A DNA stretch of 64,000 nt from contig JACJYL010000001.1 of the NCBI GenBank assembly GCA_020636105.1, positions 1,426,001-1,490,000 on the forward strand, read 5' to 3'. Position numbers and translations under genes: made by a program. The notes under the pieces are model-generated. The model searched no databases. It was not told where the DNA came from and worked only from the letters and a program-made list of their open reading frames with translations. How positions within the stretch are numbered: the first letter of the stretch is position 1; every line of letters begins with the position of its first letter. Source of the DNA: Lewinellaceae bacterium (GTDB taxonomy: Bacteria > Bacteroidota > Bacteroidia > Chitinophagales > Saprospiraceae). Below, in pieces: positions 9,121-18,519 of the stretch.

Positions 9121-10470
9121 ATGCAATTACCTGAATCGTTTATATCACAATTACGACAGCAGCTGGGCGAATCGCTCGAAGCCTTCCAGGACGCCCTGGA
9201 TACCCCTGCTCCTGTAAGCCTGCATTTCAATCCTTTTAAAACGAATTTATCCAAAAAAGAAAATTATGAAGGAGTAAAATGGTATTCCAACGGAGTATAT
9301 TTACCGGAACGGCCGGTTTTTACCCTTGATCCATTGTTCCATGGAGGGCAGTATTATGTGCAGGAAGCCTCCTCCATGTTCCTGACAGAGGCGGTCAGAC
9401 AATGTGTGGATTTAAACAAACCGCTGCGCGTTCTCGATCTGGCAGCTGCCCCGGGAGGAAAAAGTACTTTACTGGTGTCTATCCTCCACCCGGAAAGTTT
9501 TATTCTCTGCAATGAAGTCATCCGGAGCCGGTTTAAAATACTGGAATACAATCTGATTAAGTGGGGAACCCCCAACACCTATCTCAGCAACCATGATAGT
9601 GAGGATTTCAGCAAACTGGAAGGGTTCTTCGACCTGATCCTCCTGGATGCCCCCTGCTCAGGGGAAGGATTGTTCAGAAAAGATGAGGATGCGGTAGGTC
9701 ATTGGTCGGAAGATCATGTAAATTTCTGCTCCCTCAGGCAACAACGCATCTTGAAAAACACCGTACCACTGCTCAGTCCCGGTGGCACCTTGATCTATTC
9801 AACCTGTACCTACAATGAACAGGAAAACGAATCCCATGGCCTGTGGCTGGAAGCAGAATACGGCCTGGAGCATTACCCGCTTGAAATTCCTGAAACCTGG
9901 AATATCCTCCATCGAAACCGCGGGGTTCAATTTTATCCACACAAAGTGAAAGGAGAGGGATTTTATATTGCCTGTTATAAAAACAATGGTGGCCGGGAAA
10001 TCAGTTTCAGGAGCAAACATACACCAAGGGTCAATGGGCTGACAGCGGTAGAAAAAACTGAATTAAGCCGCTGGCTGGTTCAACCCGAAGAGTATGATTA
10101 TTTCAAAGATCACCATGAAGGAGTGAGGGCCATTTTAAAATCACATGCTGAAATACATCAATGGGTCCAAAAAAGCCTGGCCCGATATATCCCGGGTACC
10201 TTTTTAGGCACATTTAAAAGAGAGCAGTTTATTCCAAGTGCTGACCTGGCCCTGAGTATCATGGTTTCCCGGGATCTGCCTTCCGTAACACTTGAAAAAG
10301 AACAGGCGCTGCGTTTTCTTAAAAAAGAGCCCCCCGATTTGGATGAAATCCCTGATGGCTGGGCTTTGGTTACCTATCAAAATTTGCCCCTGGGCTGGAT
10401 TAAAGGGATCCAGAACAGGGTAAATAATTACTATCCCAAAGAATGGCGTATCCGGATGAATATTGACTAA
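9121..10470 (+). CDS. rsmF: RsmF/RsmB-like rRNA (cytosine-C5)-methyltransferase
   Basis: This SAM-dependent enzyme methylates a cytosine at C5 in rRNA (NOL1/NOP2/Sun family). Motif I is VLDLAAAPGGKSTLL. DAPCSGEG carries the Cys that releases the product, and STCTYNEQENE carries the catalytic Cys of motif VI. The roughly 150-residue C-terminal extension after the methyltransferase core resembles the PUA-like tail of RsmF, and the 449-residue length fits. RsmF and other NSUN paralogues are hard to tell apart, so the exact target base is inferred. Confidence 0.88.
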   Translation: MQLPESFISQLRQQLGESLEAFQDALDTPAPVSLHFNPFKTNLSKKENYEGVKWYSNGVYLPERPVFTLDPLFHGGQYYVQEASSMFLTEAVRQCVDLNKPLRVLDLAAAPGGKSTLLVSILHPESFILCNEVIRSRFKILEYNLIKWGTPNTYLSNHDSEDFSKLEGFFDLILLDAPCSGEGLFRKDEDAVGHWSEDHVNFCSLRQQRILKNTVPLLSPGGTLIYSTCTYNEQENESHGLWLEAEYGLEHYPLEIPETWNILHRNRGVQFYPHKVKGEGFYIACYKNNGGREISFRSKHTPRVNGLTAVEKTELSRWLVQPEEYDYFKDHHEGVRAILKSHAEIHQWVQKSLARYIPGTFLGTFKREQFIPSADLALSIMVSRDLPSVTLEKEQALRFLKKEPPDLDEIPDGWALVTYQNLPLGWIKGIQNRVNNYYPKEWRIRMNID

Positions 10471-10480
10471 ATAAAAAAGA

Positions 10481-10516
10481 GCATTCCAACCAAATCTCGT
10501 TTGATCAGAATGCCCT
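10481..10516 (-). terminator. Terminator of the Crp/Fnr gene
   Basis: Read leftwards, GGGCATTC pairs with GAATGCTC (8 bp including one G-T) across a 17-nt loop and is followed by TTTTTTAT. It lies between the convergent rsmF and crp-like genes and is placed to end the leftward transcript. Confidence 0.6.
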
Positions 10517-10556
10517 TCATATTAATATTCATTAACCTAACTAACTCTATTGATCT

Positions 10557-11237
10557 TTATGCCAAACTGGCCATATCACGTACGAGGATACGCCCCCGGT
10601 TGAAATAAATGAGATCGGATTTTTTCAACTCATTTAAAACAAGTGTAACCGTTTGGCGGGAGGTACAAGTAATATTTGCAATATCCTGGTGGGTCAGGGA
10701 GTGCTTCAGCAACATTTCATACCCGACCCTTCTTCCTCTATGCTCGATTGCATCTTTGATGAAATCAACGATACGGGTACGTGCATCCTTAAAAATGAGG
10801 GATTCCAGCTTTCCCTCGGCTTTCATCAGCCTGCTTCCAAAGAGCGCCATCACCTGGTTGCACAATTCAAAATTAAAGCTCATCAGTTTTTTCAGATCAC
10901 TCACCTGAAGTACAAAAAGGTTTACTTCTTCCTTCAGGGCCTGAGCAAAATCATTTCTGTGGGTTTCCCCGATAAGACCCAATTCGCCAAACATTGCGGT
11001 GGGATGGATTAATGATTTAATCACTTCTCTTCCGTCATTGGAATGGGTCCCAATTTTTACGGTTCCTTTTGCGAGTAAAAAGACTGAATCCGAAGATTCG
11101 TCCGGTAAATAAATAAAACTGTAACGCTTTACTTTCCTCGCCTCCATTACCTCTGCTAGTCCATATTTTTCATCCGCGGAAAGACAGTCAAAAATGGGAA
11201 ACTGCCCTAAAAAATTGATTTTGGATTCAGTACTCAT
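10557..11237 (-). CDS. Crp/Fnr family transcriptional regulator
   Basis: The 226-residue protein has an N-terminal cyclic-nucleotide-binding-type beta roll (about residues 10-120, including SDSVFLLAKGTVKIG and AMFGELGLIGE) and a C-terminal winged helix-turn-helix (LTHQDIANITCTSRQTVTLVLNELKK). There are no N-terminal cysteines of the Fnr iron-sulfur type. The effector is unknown. It is the last gene before a terminator. A perfect inverted repeat (11268-11296) just upstream of the ATG could be an autoregulatory site. Confidence 0.9.
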   Translation of the reverse strand: MSTESKINFLGQFPIFDCLSADEKYGLAEVMEARKVKRYSFIYLPDESSDSVFLLAKGTVKIGTHSNDGREVIKSLIHPTAMFGELGLIGETHRNDFAQALKEEVNLFVLQVSDLKKLMSFNFELCNQVMALFGSRLMKAEGKLESLIFKDARTRIVDFIKDAIEHRGRRVGYEMLLKHSLTHQDIANITCTSRQTVTLVLNELKKSDLIYFNRGRILVRDMASLA

Positions 11238-11548
11238 GTCCTTATATTTCTGTTTTATTTATTTGAACGTTGAAATCTATAAAAAAACTTTCAACGCTGC
11301 AATAAGCTCTCAGGATTAAAAGACACCATTGTCTCACCCCTCCCCCACGCGAAACAGAATTTTTTTTCTTTCGCGTTAAGAGGTAGATAATTAAGGTATT
11401 GCCCTCCTTTCAAAACATAATATCAATATTAAATTATTTATTGCAGAATATTTAATATAAATTTTGTTTCGACGGCGGATTTATACTTTTGATTAGGAAA
11501 ATAAATTTATCAGGCGAGAAAAAAAACAGTGAAAAAATATTTTTTCAC
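11238..11548. other. Upstream region of the Crp/Fnr gene, with inverted repeat
   Basis: This 311-bp AT-rich gap holds an 8-bp perfect inverted repeat, CGTTGAAA (11268-11275) and TTTCAACG (11289-11296), spacer 13 bp, starting 31 bp upstream of the crp-like ATG. It does not match the classical Crp site. The rest contains A/T runs and no credible gene. Confidence 0.45.
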
Positions 11549-12466
11549 TTAATCAATAATGGAAAGAGAATCCAAAACGGCACTGTACCCGGCGAAGATG
11601 CCGTGGCCGCCTTCTACATTATTGTAGATAAAAACAGGCTCGGTCAAAATGCCCCCAGGACTTTTCTTTTGACGAGTGACAGAGGAGTAAAACTGATAGT
11701 ATTCACGGGAAACCGTCCTGAATTCAATATATAATTTTCCCAGTGACTCGGTGACCGGGTTGATCTCATAGGCCACACGGAAGGAATAATTACCGTTCAG
11801 GGGATCGTCCTCAAGCAATAATCCCCCGGAAATATTGGCTAAAATATCATTAGCATCATTATTGTCAGAGAATTCAAAAGGGATAAGGTCAACGTGTTCG
11901 TCATCGCCTCCCGTTAAAGGATGGGTATATACTTGTTGAAACAGGTTGAGGTGATAAAAATCTTCCTGGTCAGGAGTATCGTTAAACTGCAGGTTCACCG
12001 TATAAGAATAATTGATTCGGTTGCCCGTTGTATTTTGAATAACCACATCTGAAATGGAGATTTCGGAAAAATGCCTCGGTACCGGAATCCTGCTTTGGGC
12101 CACTACGGGATCAAACCCGTCGAGTTCGGCTCTGATATAATATTTTTTGCCGATTTCAGGAGAAAATCCCGCGGTGGAATAATAAGGCATCATCCTCCCT
12201 CCTGGTATTTTAAAACCAAGTTGCTGGATCAGGTATTCTTCTTCAAACAATTCTACCTTTACATCCGAAAGGAACTCCTCAGGGGCTTCATCAAGCACAA
12301 ACCGACTTGAATTCAATTGCACATGAATATCCTGGTTGTCGGTAAAGGATGCATAAATGACCAGTCTTTGGGGCGGCTCAGGCAATTGTAAATCCACTTC
12401 CCGCTCACAGGTAGAGGCGGAAAAAACCACGAAAACAAAGAGGATCACAACATATCGCCAAAACAT
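11549..12466 (-). CDS. DUF4249 domain protein (TonB-receptor partner, probable lipoprotein)
   Basis: The 305-residue protein has a hydrophobic N-terminal signal ending in SASTC, a lipoprotein-like cysteine with an imperfect lipobox. The beta-rich body has the DUF4249 pattern (REVDLQLP ... LVIYASFTDNQDIHVQLNSSR; PEIGKKYYIRAELDG). DUF4249 genes typically sit directly after a TonB-dependent receptor with STN and carboxypeptidase-like domains, exactly as here (29-bp gap, same strand). The pair probably forms a cell-surface uptake complex; the ligand is unknown. The ATG at 12466 is preferred over an in-frame TTG two codons upstream. Confidence 0.85.
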   Translation of the reverse strand: MFWRYVVILFVFVVFSASTCEREVDLQLPEPPQRLVIYASFTDNQDIHVQLNSSRFVLDEAPEEFLSDVKVELFEEEYLIQQLGFKIPGGRMMPYYSTAGFSPEIGKKYYIRAELDGFDPVVAQSRIPVPRHFSEISISDVVIQNTTGNRINYSYTVNLQFNDTPDQEDFYHLNLFQQVYTHPLTGGDDEHVDLIPFEFSDNNDANDILANISGGLLLEDDPLNGNYSFRVAYEINPVTESLGKLYIEFRTVSREYYQFYSSVTRQKKSPGGILTEPVFIYNNVEGGHGIFAGYSAVLDSLSIID

Positions 12467-12495
12467 AATCAATGTAATTTCATTCTACAAAGATA

Positions 12496-15150
12496 TTAAA
12501 ATTTTACAGAATAACTTAAAGATGGTACAATGGGTAACAAAAGTACCTGAACAAACTTATTCGTTTCCTTTACTTTATCTTCTTCAATATTTAATTCTCG
12601 GCGCAACTGGTAATAAAGGGGATTCTTTTTGTTATAAGCGTTATTTACCCCGATACTAAGCTGATGGTTTGAGTGTTTTCCCGGAATATAAACATTCAAA
12701 TTCAGATCCAGCCTATGGTAGTCTGGCATCCGGTTTTGATTTTTTGTTCCAAAATCAATAATGGGGGCCGGATCGATTTGCAAAAAATTGGACAATTGAA
12801 TGTTGTATTTTTCAAGCGGCAGATTGTAGGCAAATCCCGTGCTGTAGATCCAATTGGCCGTCAACTCAAACCTGGCATTAAAGCGATGAGCCAGTATTAT
12901 TTTAAAATCATGCCGCCTGTCGTATTTAAAAGGATAGGTATTGCCAAAATTGATTCGGTCAAATTGCCTGTCGGTAAAAGAAAGGGTATAGGCAATCCAG
13001 CCCGTAGTTTTTCCTTTATTTTTTTTAATAAAAAATTCTGCCCCGTAAGAACTTCCTTTGCCTTGAGTAACATTATTCCTCCAATCATTGTAAAGGGAAG
13101 CCCCTTCGGAAAAACTCAACAAATTATGCATGATTTTGTAATAGGCTTCCACATTAAGGGAATAATTTTTGCCGGGCTCTACCGTAGCGCCCACCACTAC
13201 CTGAGAAGCGGTTTGTGGCGCTATTTTATCGGTAGAAGGCACCCACAAATCGGTAGGCAAGCCTATGCCTGAGCTGGATAACAGGTGTAAAAACTGGGAA
13301 GTCCTGCTATAGGCAGCCTTGAAATTCCATTTTGGAAACGCCTGCCATCGGATGGAGAGCCGCGGTTCGATAATCCGGTAATTCCTTTTGATGACGCTCT
13401 GCACATTGGCCCTGAGTCCGGCATTGATGGTCCATTTACCCAAAACGAACTCATCTTCCACATAAGCATTGTATTCCACTGCCCTCACAAGAGGGTTGTC
13501 GGCACCGGTATTTGGGGGACTGTCTGAGTAATCCCGATAAATAACGGCTCCCGGCCTAAAATTTTTGTTGTGTACTGAAAACCCAAAACGTACATAATGC
13601 AAAGCACTGGGCACAAGGTCAAAATCGAGATGAACGCCCAGGTCTTCTATTCCCGTAAAATAACTTCCGCGAGCATAACTATGGAGCAATGCTTCCTCAC
13701 TTTCATCCTGGAACAAAGAATCCAATGTGGTAAATTCAAAACCAACTGCAAGTTTACTATAGGTCACTGAGGTATTTCCAAATAGTTTATCACTAAACAG
13801 GTGATTCCATCTCATAGCAGCCACCTTATTATCCCATTGCAGGGACTGCTGGTAGCCGTAATGATACTGGAAGGTCACCGGGTCTCCTTCATTTTCAAAT
13901 GCATAGTATTTTTTTTCATCTCCCTGATCCAGAAAAACATCGCCACCCGTATAAAAACTAAGGTACAGCTTATCCTCATCGGAAAATGCATAGTTGATTT
14001 TGGCGTTGAGGTCGAAAAAATCATAGGTGGTTTCTCCTTTTTCTCCAATCTCCTTTTTCAAACTGGCTGAATAAGGTTTTAAATACATATCGAGATAGGA
14101 CAACCTTCCCGAAAGAAAAAAGGAGCTTTTATTTTTCACCAGGGGCCCCTCGAGCCCGGCACTTCCCGTCAGTAACCCCAGGTTGGCCCAACCTTTGATT
14201 TCTTTCATATTCCCCTCCTTGGTACGTATATCCAGAACGGAGGAAATTCTCCCCCCGTAACGTGCCGGAAAACCTCCCTTTACCAACTTTGCCGTACGTA
14301 TAGCTTCCGTGTTAAAAATGGAAAACAACCCTACAGCATGAGCAATGTAATATACAGGCACCCCGTCTATAAGAATAAGGTTCTGACCGGCATTGCCTCC
14401 CCTGACATAAATACCTCCTACCCCATCCGTTCCTGTTTGCACCCCTGGCAACAAATGGGTCGTCCGCAAAATATCTTTCTCTCCTCCCAGAGCCGGCAAC
14501 CTTTTAATATCGGAAGTATTGATCACATCAATGCTTACGTCATTGGCCAATACGGTTGTACTATCTGTTGCAAAAACCATCACTTCTTTAAGCGTCAGAT
14601 CACTTTCCAAGGATAGATTCACCCTAATGTCCTTAGTCAGATCAACACTTAATGCTATGGCTTCAAAACCGATATAAGAAAAAACCAAATCCACCCCTCC
14701 AGTATTCAGGGTAAGACTGTAAAAACCATAAGCATTGGAAACGGTGCCTTTTCGGCTTTTTTTATCAAAAATACTGGCACCGATCAGTTTTTCTCCTGTT
14801 TCCTTATCTTCCAGGAAACCGCTAATCGTATATTTGCTGGGCTGTGGAGCCGGCTTTACCACCAGAACCACCTGTCGTCCCACAGCTTCAAAACCTATAT
14901 TCGTGCCTGCCAGGATAGCTTCCAGCGCTGTTTTGAGCGCAACCTCTTTTAATTGCAGGTTTATATTGCGCTCGGGCAGGATTTTATTATTGAAAATGAG
15001 CTTGACATTGTGTTGGTCGATCAGCTGATAAAGCACTTCCTCCAGGCTGACATTTTTTGCATCGACACTGACCAACTGCTCAAGAGGGGATTGAGCCAAC
15101 AAGGTTGTCGAAAAAATCATCATTACCAGAAAGAAATATATTTTCTTCAT
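12496..15150 (-). CDS. TonB-dependent receptor with STN and carboxypeptidase-like domains
   Basis: The 884-residue outer-membrane receptor has, in order: a signal peptide (MKKIYFFLVMMIF...LLAQ); an STN (secretin/TonB short N-terminal) domain at about 25-100; a carboxypeptidase D regulatory-like domain at about 107-195 (YTISGFLEDKETGEKLIGASIF); a TonB plug at about 205-320 (GGIYVRGGNAGQNLILIDGVPVY); and a beta-barrel ending in an aromatic residue (YSVKF). STN domains often signal to FecR/sigma pairs, but none is adjacent here. It is the first gene of a pair with the DUF4249 protein. Confidence 0.93.
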   Translation of the reverse strand: MKKIYFFLVMMIFSTTLLAQSPLEQLVSVDAKNVSLEEVLYQLIDQHNVKLIFNNKILPERNINLQLKEVALKTALEAILAGTNIGFEAVGRQVVLVVKPAPQPSKYTISGFLEDKETGEKLIGASIFDKKSRKGTVSNAYGFYSLTLNTGGVDLVFSYIGFEAIALSVDLTKDIRVNLSLESDLTLKEVMVFATDSTTVLANDVSIDVINTSDIKRLPALGGEKDILRTTHLLPGVQTGTDGVGGIYVRGGNAGQNLILIDGVPVYYIAHAVGLFSIFNTEAIRTAKLVKGGFPARYGGRISSVLDIRTKEGNMKEIKGWANLGLLTGSAGLEGPLVKNKSSFFLSGRLSYLDMYLKPYSASLKKEIGEKGETTYDFFDLNAKINYAFSDEDKLYLSFYTGGDVFLDQGDEKKYYAFENEGDPVTFQYHYGYQQSLQWDNKVAAMRWNHLFSDKLFGNTSVTYSKLAVGFEFTTLDSLFQDESEEALLHSYARGSYFTGIEDLGVHLDFDLVPSALHYVRFGFSVHNKNFRPGAVIYRDYSDSPPNTGADNPLVRAVEYNAYVEDEFVLGKWTINAGLRANVQSVIKRNYRIIEPRLSIRWQAFPKWNFKAAYSRTSQFLHLLSSSGIGLPTDLWVPSTDKIAPQTASQVVVGATVEPGKNYSLNVEAYYKIMHNLLSFSEGASLYNDWRNNVTQGKGSSYGAEFFIKKNKGKTTGWIAYTLSFTDRQFDRINFGNTYPFKYDRRHDFKIILAHRFNARFELTANWIYSTGFAYNLPLEKYNIQLSNFLQIDPAPIIDFGTKNQNRMPDYHRLDLNLNVYIPGKHSNHQLSIGVNNAYNKKNPLYYQLRRELNIEEDKVKETNKFVQVLLLPIVPSLSYSVKF

Positions 15151-15599
15151 TGATCTGAAAAGTTACTGGACATCAATCGGGATTCGGGAGGCTGTTGCAA
15201 CTGCAAATTCTTCAATGAAGCAACAGCATTTCATTTCAGGCTTATTTCTTTGATTTTCAATAAATTAAAAATAATTTTAATAATGAAATTCTGCGTATCT
15301 CTGCATTTTTCACAGGAACCCTGCTTTTAGAAAGCCTTCGCAACCCTTTGGCATGTCATAATAACGTTTTAAATATGTTCTTTGCAACAAAATAAAGTAA
15401 TAAATCTTCAATTGTCATTCAAACAACCTTTTTTTTATCCTCGGCGATGATTGAAAAACCACGAAAAAACAGCAGGATGTGGCCTGACAAGCCCGGTTCA
15501 GCAAAATTTTCAACCCGTTCGTCTTTCTAATTTGCGCAATTGAACGTAAATGCTTAGTTTGTTGTTGAGAATAATAGTGTTCACAGATAATAGATTAAC
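15151..15599. other. Divergent intergenic region between TonB receptor and subtilase
   Basis: This 449-bp gap should carry both divergent promoters. It contains an inverted repeat, GCTGTTGC (15191-15198) with GCAACAGC (15220-15227), 41 bp upstream of the TonB receptor ATG, which could be an operator or leader hairpin. No ORF with protein character is present. Confidence 0.4.
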
Positions 15600-17120
15600 A
15601 TGCTATATTCAATTAGTTTTTTTGCAGCCTTGGTCTTACTGGGCGTTTGGTTTTACAATAAAAAGAACGAGAATGTCACCAAACTTATTCCCGCTCTCCT
15701 GGGGTTAAGCCTGTTGACTTATGCCGGTAGTGTGGCTTTCGCCTCTGCCGGGATTCCAGATAAATTATTTACTGCCTTCCGCGACCTCATGGTGCTTGGA
15801 GCTACCAGCTTGCTGTTCCAGGTATTTTCCAGAAGTAAAATAACCTTCCTTCCGGTAATGCTGGTCAGTCTGCTGCTCTACATGTGGTATAATGGTAAAT
15901 TCATGAGCCACACCTTTGATGCGCCAACTGAAGCCATAAGTGTGGCCAATAATGCAGAATTACTGATTGAAATTAATGAAAACGAAACGCCCGCGTCCCT
16001 TCAAAAAATAATAGATCGATACCACCTTACGCTTAACCGCGCTTTCCAGCCGGAAGACGGCACCATTACAGACCTCGATGACTATTACACTGTGGATATC
16101 CCTGAGGCTTTCGAAAATAAAAGACCGGAAATCGAGCGGGCGCTCAACAAATCAGGCTTCATCGATTGGGTGGAAGCCAATGAGGTGATACAAATTGATC
16201 CCATGACTCCCGCCAAACGTCTGCCGGAAGTCAATAAAAAATTCGGGCTCAACGATCCGGGCATTGAACACCTTTGGGCCTTTGAAGCCATGGAGATGGA
16301 TAAATTGTATAATTACCTGGAAAAGAACAAAGTAAAACCTCAGAAAAAGGCCCTCGTCGCCATCCTCGATACCGGCGTGGATGCCGAACATGAAGATATA
16401 AAAGGTAATTTCAAATCCATTGAAAGCCAATACAATAATGATCCACAGGGACACGGAACACACTGTGCCGGCATTGCCGGGGCCGTTTCCAATAACGGTG
16501 TCGGAACGGCCTCCTATTCCCGCGACAACAGCTTCACACAGATCAGCAGCATCAAGGTACTCAATGCCAATGGCATGGGCACACAGCAATCCATCATCAG
16601 CGGTATCCTCAAGGCGGCCGATAAAGGAGCGGATGTCATTTCCCTCTCCCTTGGGGGGCCCTCAAATCAAAGCCGTCAGCGGGCCTATAAACAGGCCGTC
16701 GCATATGCCAATAAAAAAGGCGCCATTGTTGTCGTTGCAGCAGGCAACTCGAACCGCAATGCCAAAAATTATTCCCCAGCCAATGCCCCCGGTGTAATCG
16801 CCGTAAGTGCGGTGGACAATGAACTCAACCGGGCGGTTTTTTCCAATTACGTACATGATATCGATATGGGCGTTGCCGCTCCGGGAGTGGATATCTATTC
16901 AACAATCCCTTCCAACAAATACGCAAGTTACAACGGTACTTCCATGGCAACCCCATATGTAGCCGGCCTGCTCGGACTCATGAAAAGCATCAACCCTAAA
17001 CTGACTACAAAAGAGGCCTATAACCTTCTCAAAAACAATGGCAAAAACACCCGGGATACCAAATCTACCGGAAAATTCATACAGCCTGCGAATGCGGTGA
17101 AAGCGTTGGTGGAGGGGTAA
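15600..17120 (+). CDS. Membrane-tethered subtilisin-like (S8) serine peptidase
   Basis: The 506-residue protein has a complete S8 catalytic triad: Asp257 (AILDTGVD), His285 (GHGTHCAGIAGA) and Ser448 (NGTSMATPYVAG), with oxyanion Asn383. Unusually, the first 100 residues are not a signal peptide but up to four hydrophobic segments (about 5-19, 29-48, 64-76, 81-97). Residues 118-200 look like an I9-type propeptide (LLIEINENETPASLQKIID ... FIDWVEANEVIQID). No T9SS sorting domain follows the catalytic domain. The topology, and therefore the side on which the protease works, is uncertain. The gene appears monocistronic. The TAA stop is the first codon of a heptad array. Confidence 0.88.
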   Translation: MLYSISFFAALVLLGVWFYNKKNENVTKLIPALLGLSLLTYAGSVAFASAGIPDKLFTAFRDLMVLGATSLLFQVFSRSKITFLPVMLVSLLLYMWYNGKFMSHTFDAPTEAISVANNAELLIEINENETPASLQKIIDRYHLTLNRAFQPEDGTITDLDDYYTVDIPEAFENKRPEIERALNKSGFIDWVEANEVIQIDPMTPAKRLPEVNKKFGLNDPGIEHLWAFEAMEMDKLYNYLEKNKVKPQKKALVAILDTGVDAEHEDIKGNFKSIESQYNNDPQGHGTHCAGIAGAVSNNGVGTASYSRDNSFTQISSIKVLNANGMGTQQSIISGILKAADKGADVISLSLGGPSNQSRQRAYKQAVAYANKKGAIVVVAAGNSNRNAKNYSPANAPGVIAVSAVDNELNRAVFSNYVHDIDMGVAAPGVDIYSTIPSNKYASYNGTSMATPYVAGLLGLMKSINPKLTTKEAYNLLKNNGKNTRDTKSTGKFIQPANAVKALVEG

Positions 17121-17350
17121 CTGGTTACTTGTTGCTGGTTTTAGATTATTTCAATAGTAAAAAGGTATCTGATTACGAAGGAATAACCAATCATGTTAAT
17201 CGTGTAATCCTGAAAATCCTGATCCTGACAAAAAGGCTCGTTGCGCGTTGCCGGTTACTTTTATGAAAACCCGTTAAATCCGCGTTCCTTTTTTCCTCAA
17301 CGGGAGGAATAGAACACAGATGGAACAGATAAAACGGATGAAAACGAATT
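17118..17350. repeat. Mixed heptad and 9-bp degenerate arrays after the subtilase gene
   Basis: Heptads TAACTGG TTACTTG TTGCTGG start at the subtilase stop codon (17118-17138). Around 17188-17230 are 9-bp units of the AATCCTGAA type. At 17262-17287 AAACCCGTTAAATCCGCG closely matches the array beside dnaG (6701-6788). At 17311-17346 units of the GAACACAGA / TGGAACAGA / TAAAACGGA type follow. The rest of the 369-bp gap to 17489 contains no gene. Confidence 0.6.
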
Positions 17351-17489
17351 TTTTACATGATGAGACATCTTCGTGTGATGGTTCGTGCGTGGAGCAAAAG
17401 GAGTTTTCTAATACTTGCAACTAAAACAGATCATTTCTCATTCCTGCAATTATTTCCCGATTCAAGATAATTTTCTGACATTTGCGGTC

Positions 17490-18425
17490 ATGAAAAAAAC
17501 ACCACTAGTCCTGAAAGGCATGGCCATGGGCATCGCGGAAGTGATTCCCGGCGTATCGGGCGGTACCATCGCCTTTATTACAGGCATATACGAGAGACTC
17601 ATCAATGCCATTAAGGTCATTTTGAACCCGTCCATCATCGGCACTTTAAAAAAGGAGGGCATGAAAGCCACCTGGCAAAAAGCCGACGGCACCTTTCTGT
17701 TTTTTGTAATGGTCGGAATGGTCACCGGACTGGTGGGCGGCATTTTTACCATCACCCATTTGCTGGAAACTTACCCTACCCTGGTCTGGGGTTTTTTCTT
17801 CGGACTCATCGCCGCTTCCATTGTTTATGTGGGCAGGCAGGTAAAAAAATGGAACTGGATAAGCGTTACAGCCTTTATCATCGGAACAGCGGTGGCCTAT
17901 TATATCACTGTGGTGAACCCGGGACAGGGCAGCGAATCCCTTCCCTTTGTTTTTCTTTCAGGAGCACTGGCCATTTGCGCGCTGATCTTGCCAGGCATTT
18001 CGGGTAGTTTCATTTTATTGCTGCTCGGCATGTACACCATCATTATTCCCACTGTCAAAGATGCTTTAAAAACTTTCCACATGGAAAGCCTCCTCATCAC
18101 CGGTGTTTTCGGGCTGGGATGTTTGTTGGGGCTTGCATTGTTCTCAAGGTTACTTTCGTGGACTTTTGCCCGATACCACGATCAGACCATGGCTGTGCTC
18201 ACCGGATTTATGCTTGGCTCCCTTAACAAAATATGGCCCTGGCGTAATGTTTTGGAATACAGAATCAATAGCAAAGGGGAAGAAGTGCCTTTTATTGAAA
18301 AAAATGTGATGCCGGCGGCTTATGAAGGCAATGCCCTTGTTTTTGGAGTGATTATAGCTATAGTGCTTGGACTGGTGGCTGTTTACCTGCTTTCAAGGTA
18401 TGAGAAGCCAGAGGAGAAAATATAG
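17490..18425 (+). CDS. DUF368 family polyprenyl-phosphate transporter
   Basis: DUF368 proteins recycle undecaprenyl phosphate across the inner membrane for cell-wall and glycan synthesis. The 311-residue protein is almost entirely transmembrane (about eight helices). It has the family's two related loops, EVIPGVSGGTIAFITGIY near the N-terminus and LPGISGSFILLLLGMY in the middle, each with the conserved PG(V/I)SG motif. The ATG at 17490 begins MKKTPLVLKGMAMG as in relatives. An in-frame TTG at 17415 is rejected because it adds a segment without similarity. Confidence 0.88.
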   Translation: MKKTPLVLKGMAMGIAEVIPGVSGGTIAFITGIYERLINAIKVILNPSIIGTLKKEGMKATWQKADGTFLFFVMVGMVTGLVGGIFTITHLLETYPTLVWGFFFGLIAASIVYVGRQVKKWNWISVTAFIIGTAVAYYITVVNPGQGSESLPFVFLSGALAICALILPGISGSFILLLLGMYTIIIPTVKDALKTFHMESLLITGVFGLGCLLGLALFSRLLSWTFARYHDQTMAVLTGFMLGSLNKIWPWRNVLEYRINSKGEEVPFIEKNVMPAAYEGNALVFGVIIAIVLGLVAVYLLSRYEKPEEKI

Positions 18426-18519
18426 GCTTATTTTGGTGAAATTAATTTAACCGCAAGGCGCGTAAAGGAGGCGCAGTGTACGCGATGACTACCCGGCGAA
18501 ATTTGTCGTAAAATTCGTA

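Noticed and set aside
10491..10513. Terminator for rsmF on the plus strand
   Set aside because: No T-tract follows on the plus strand; the T-run lies on the minus-strand side, so it is assigned to the Crp/Fnr gene.
12673..13272. 199-codon rightward ORF
   Set aside because: Antisense to the barrel of the TonB-dependent receptor.
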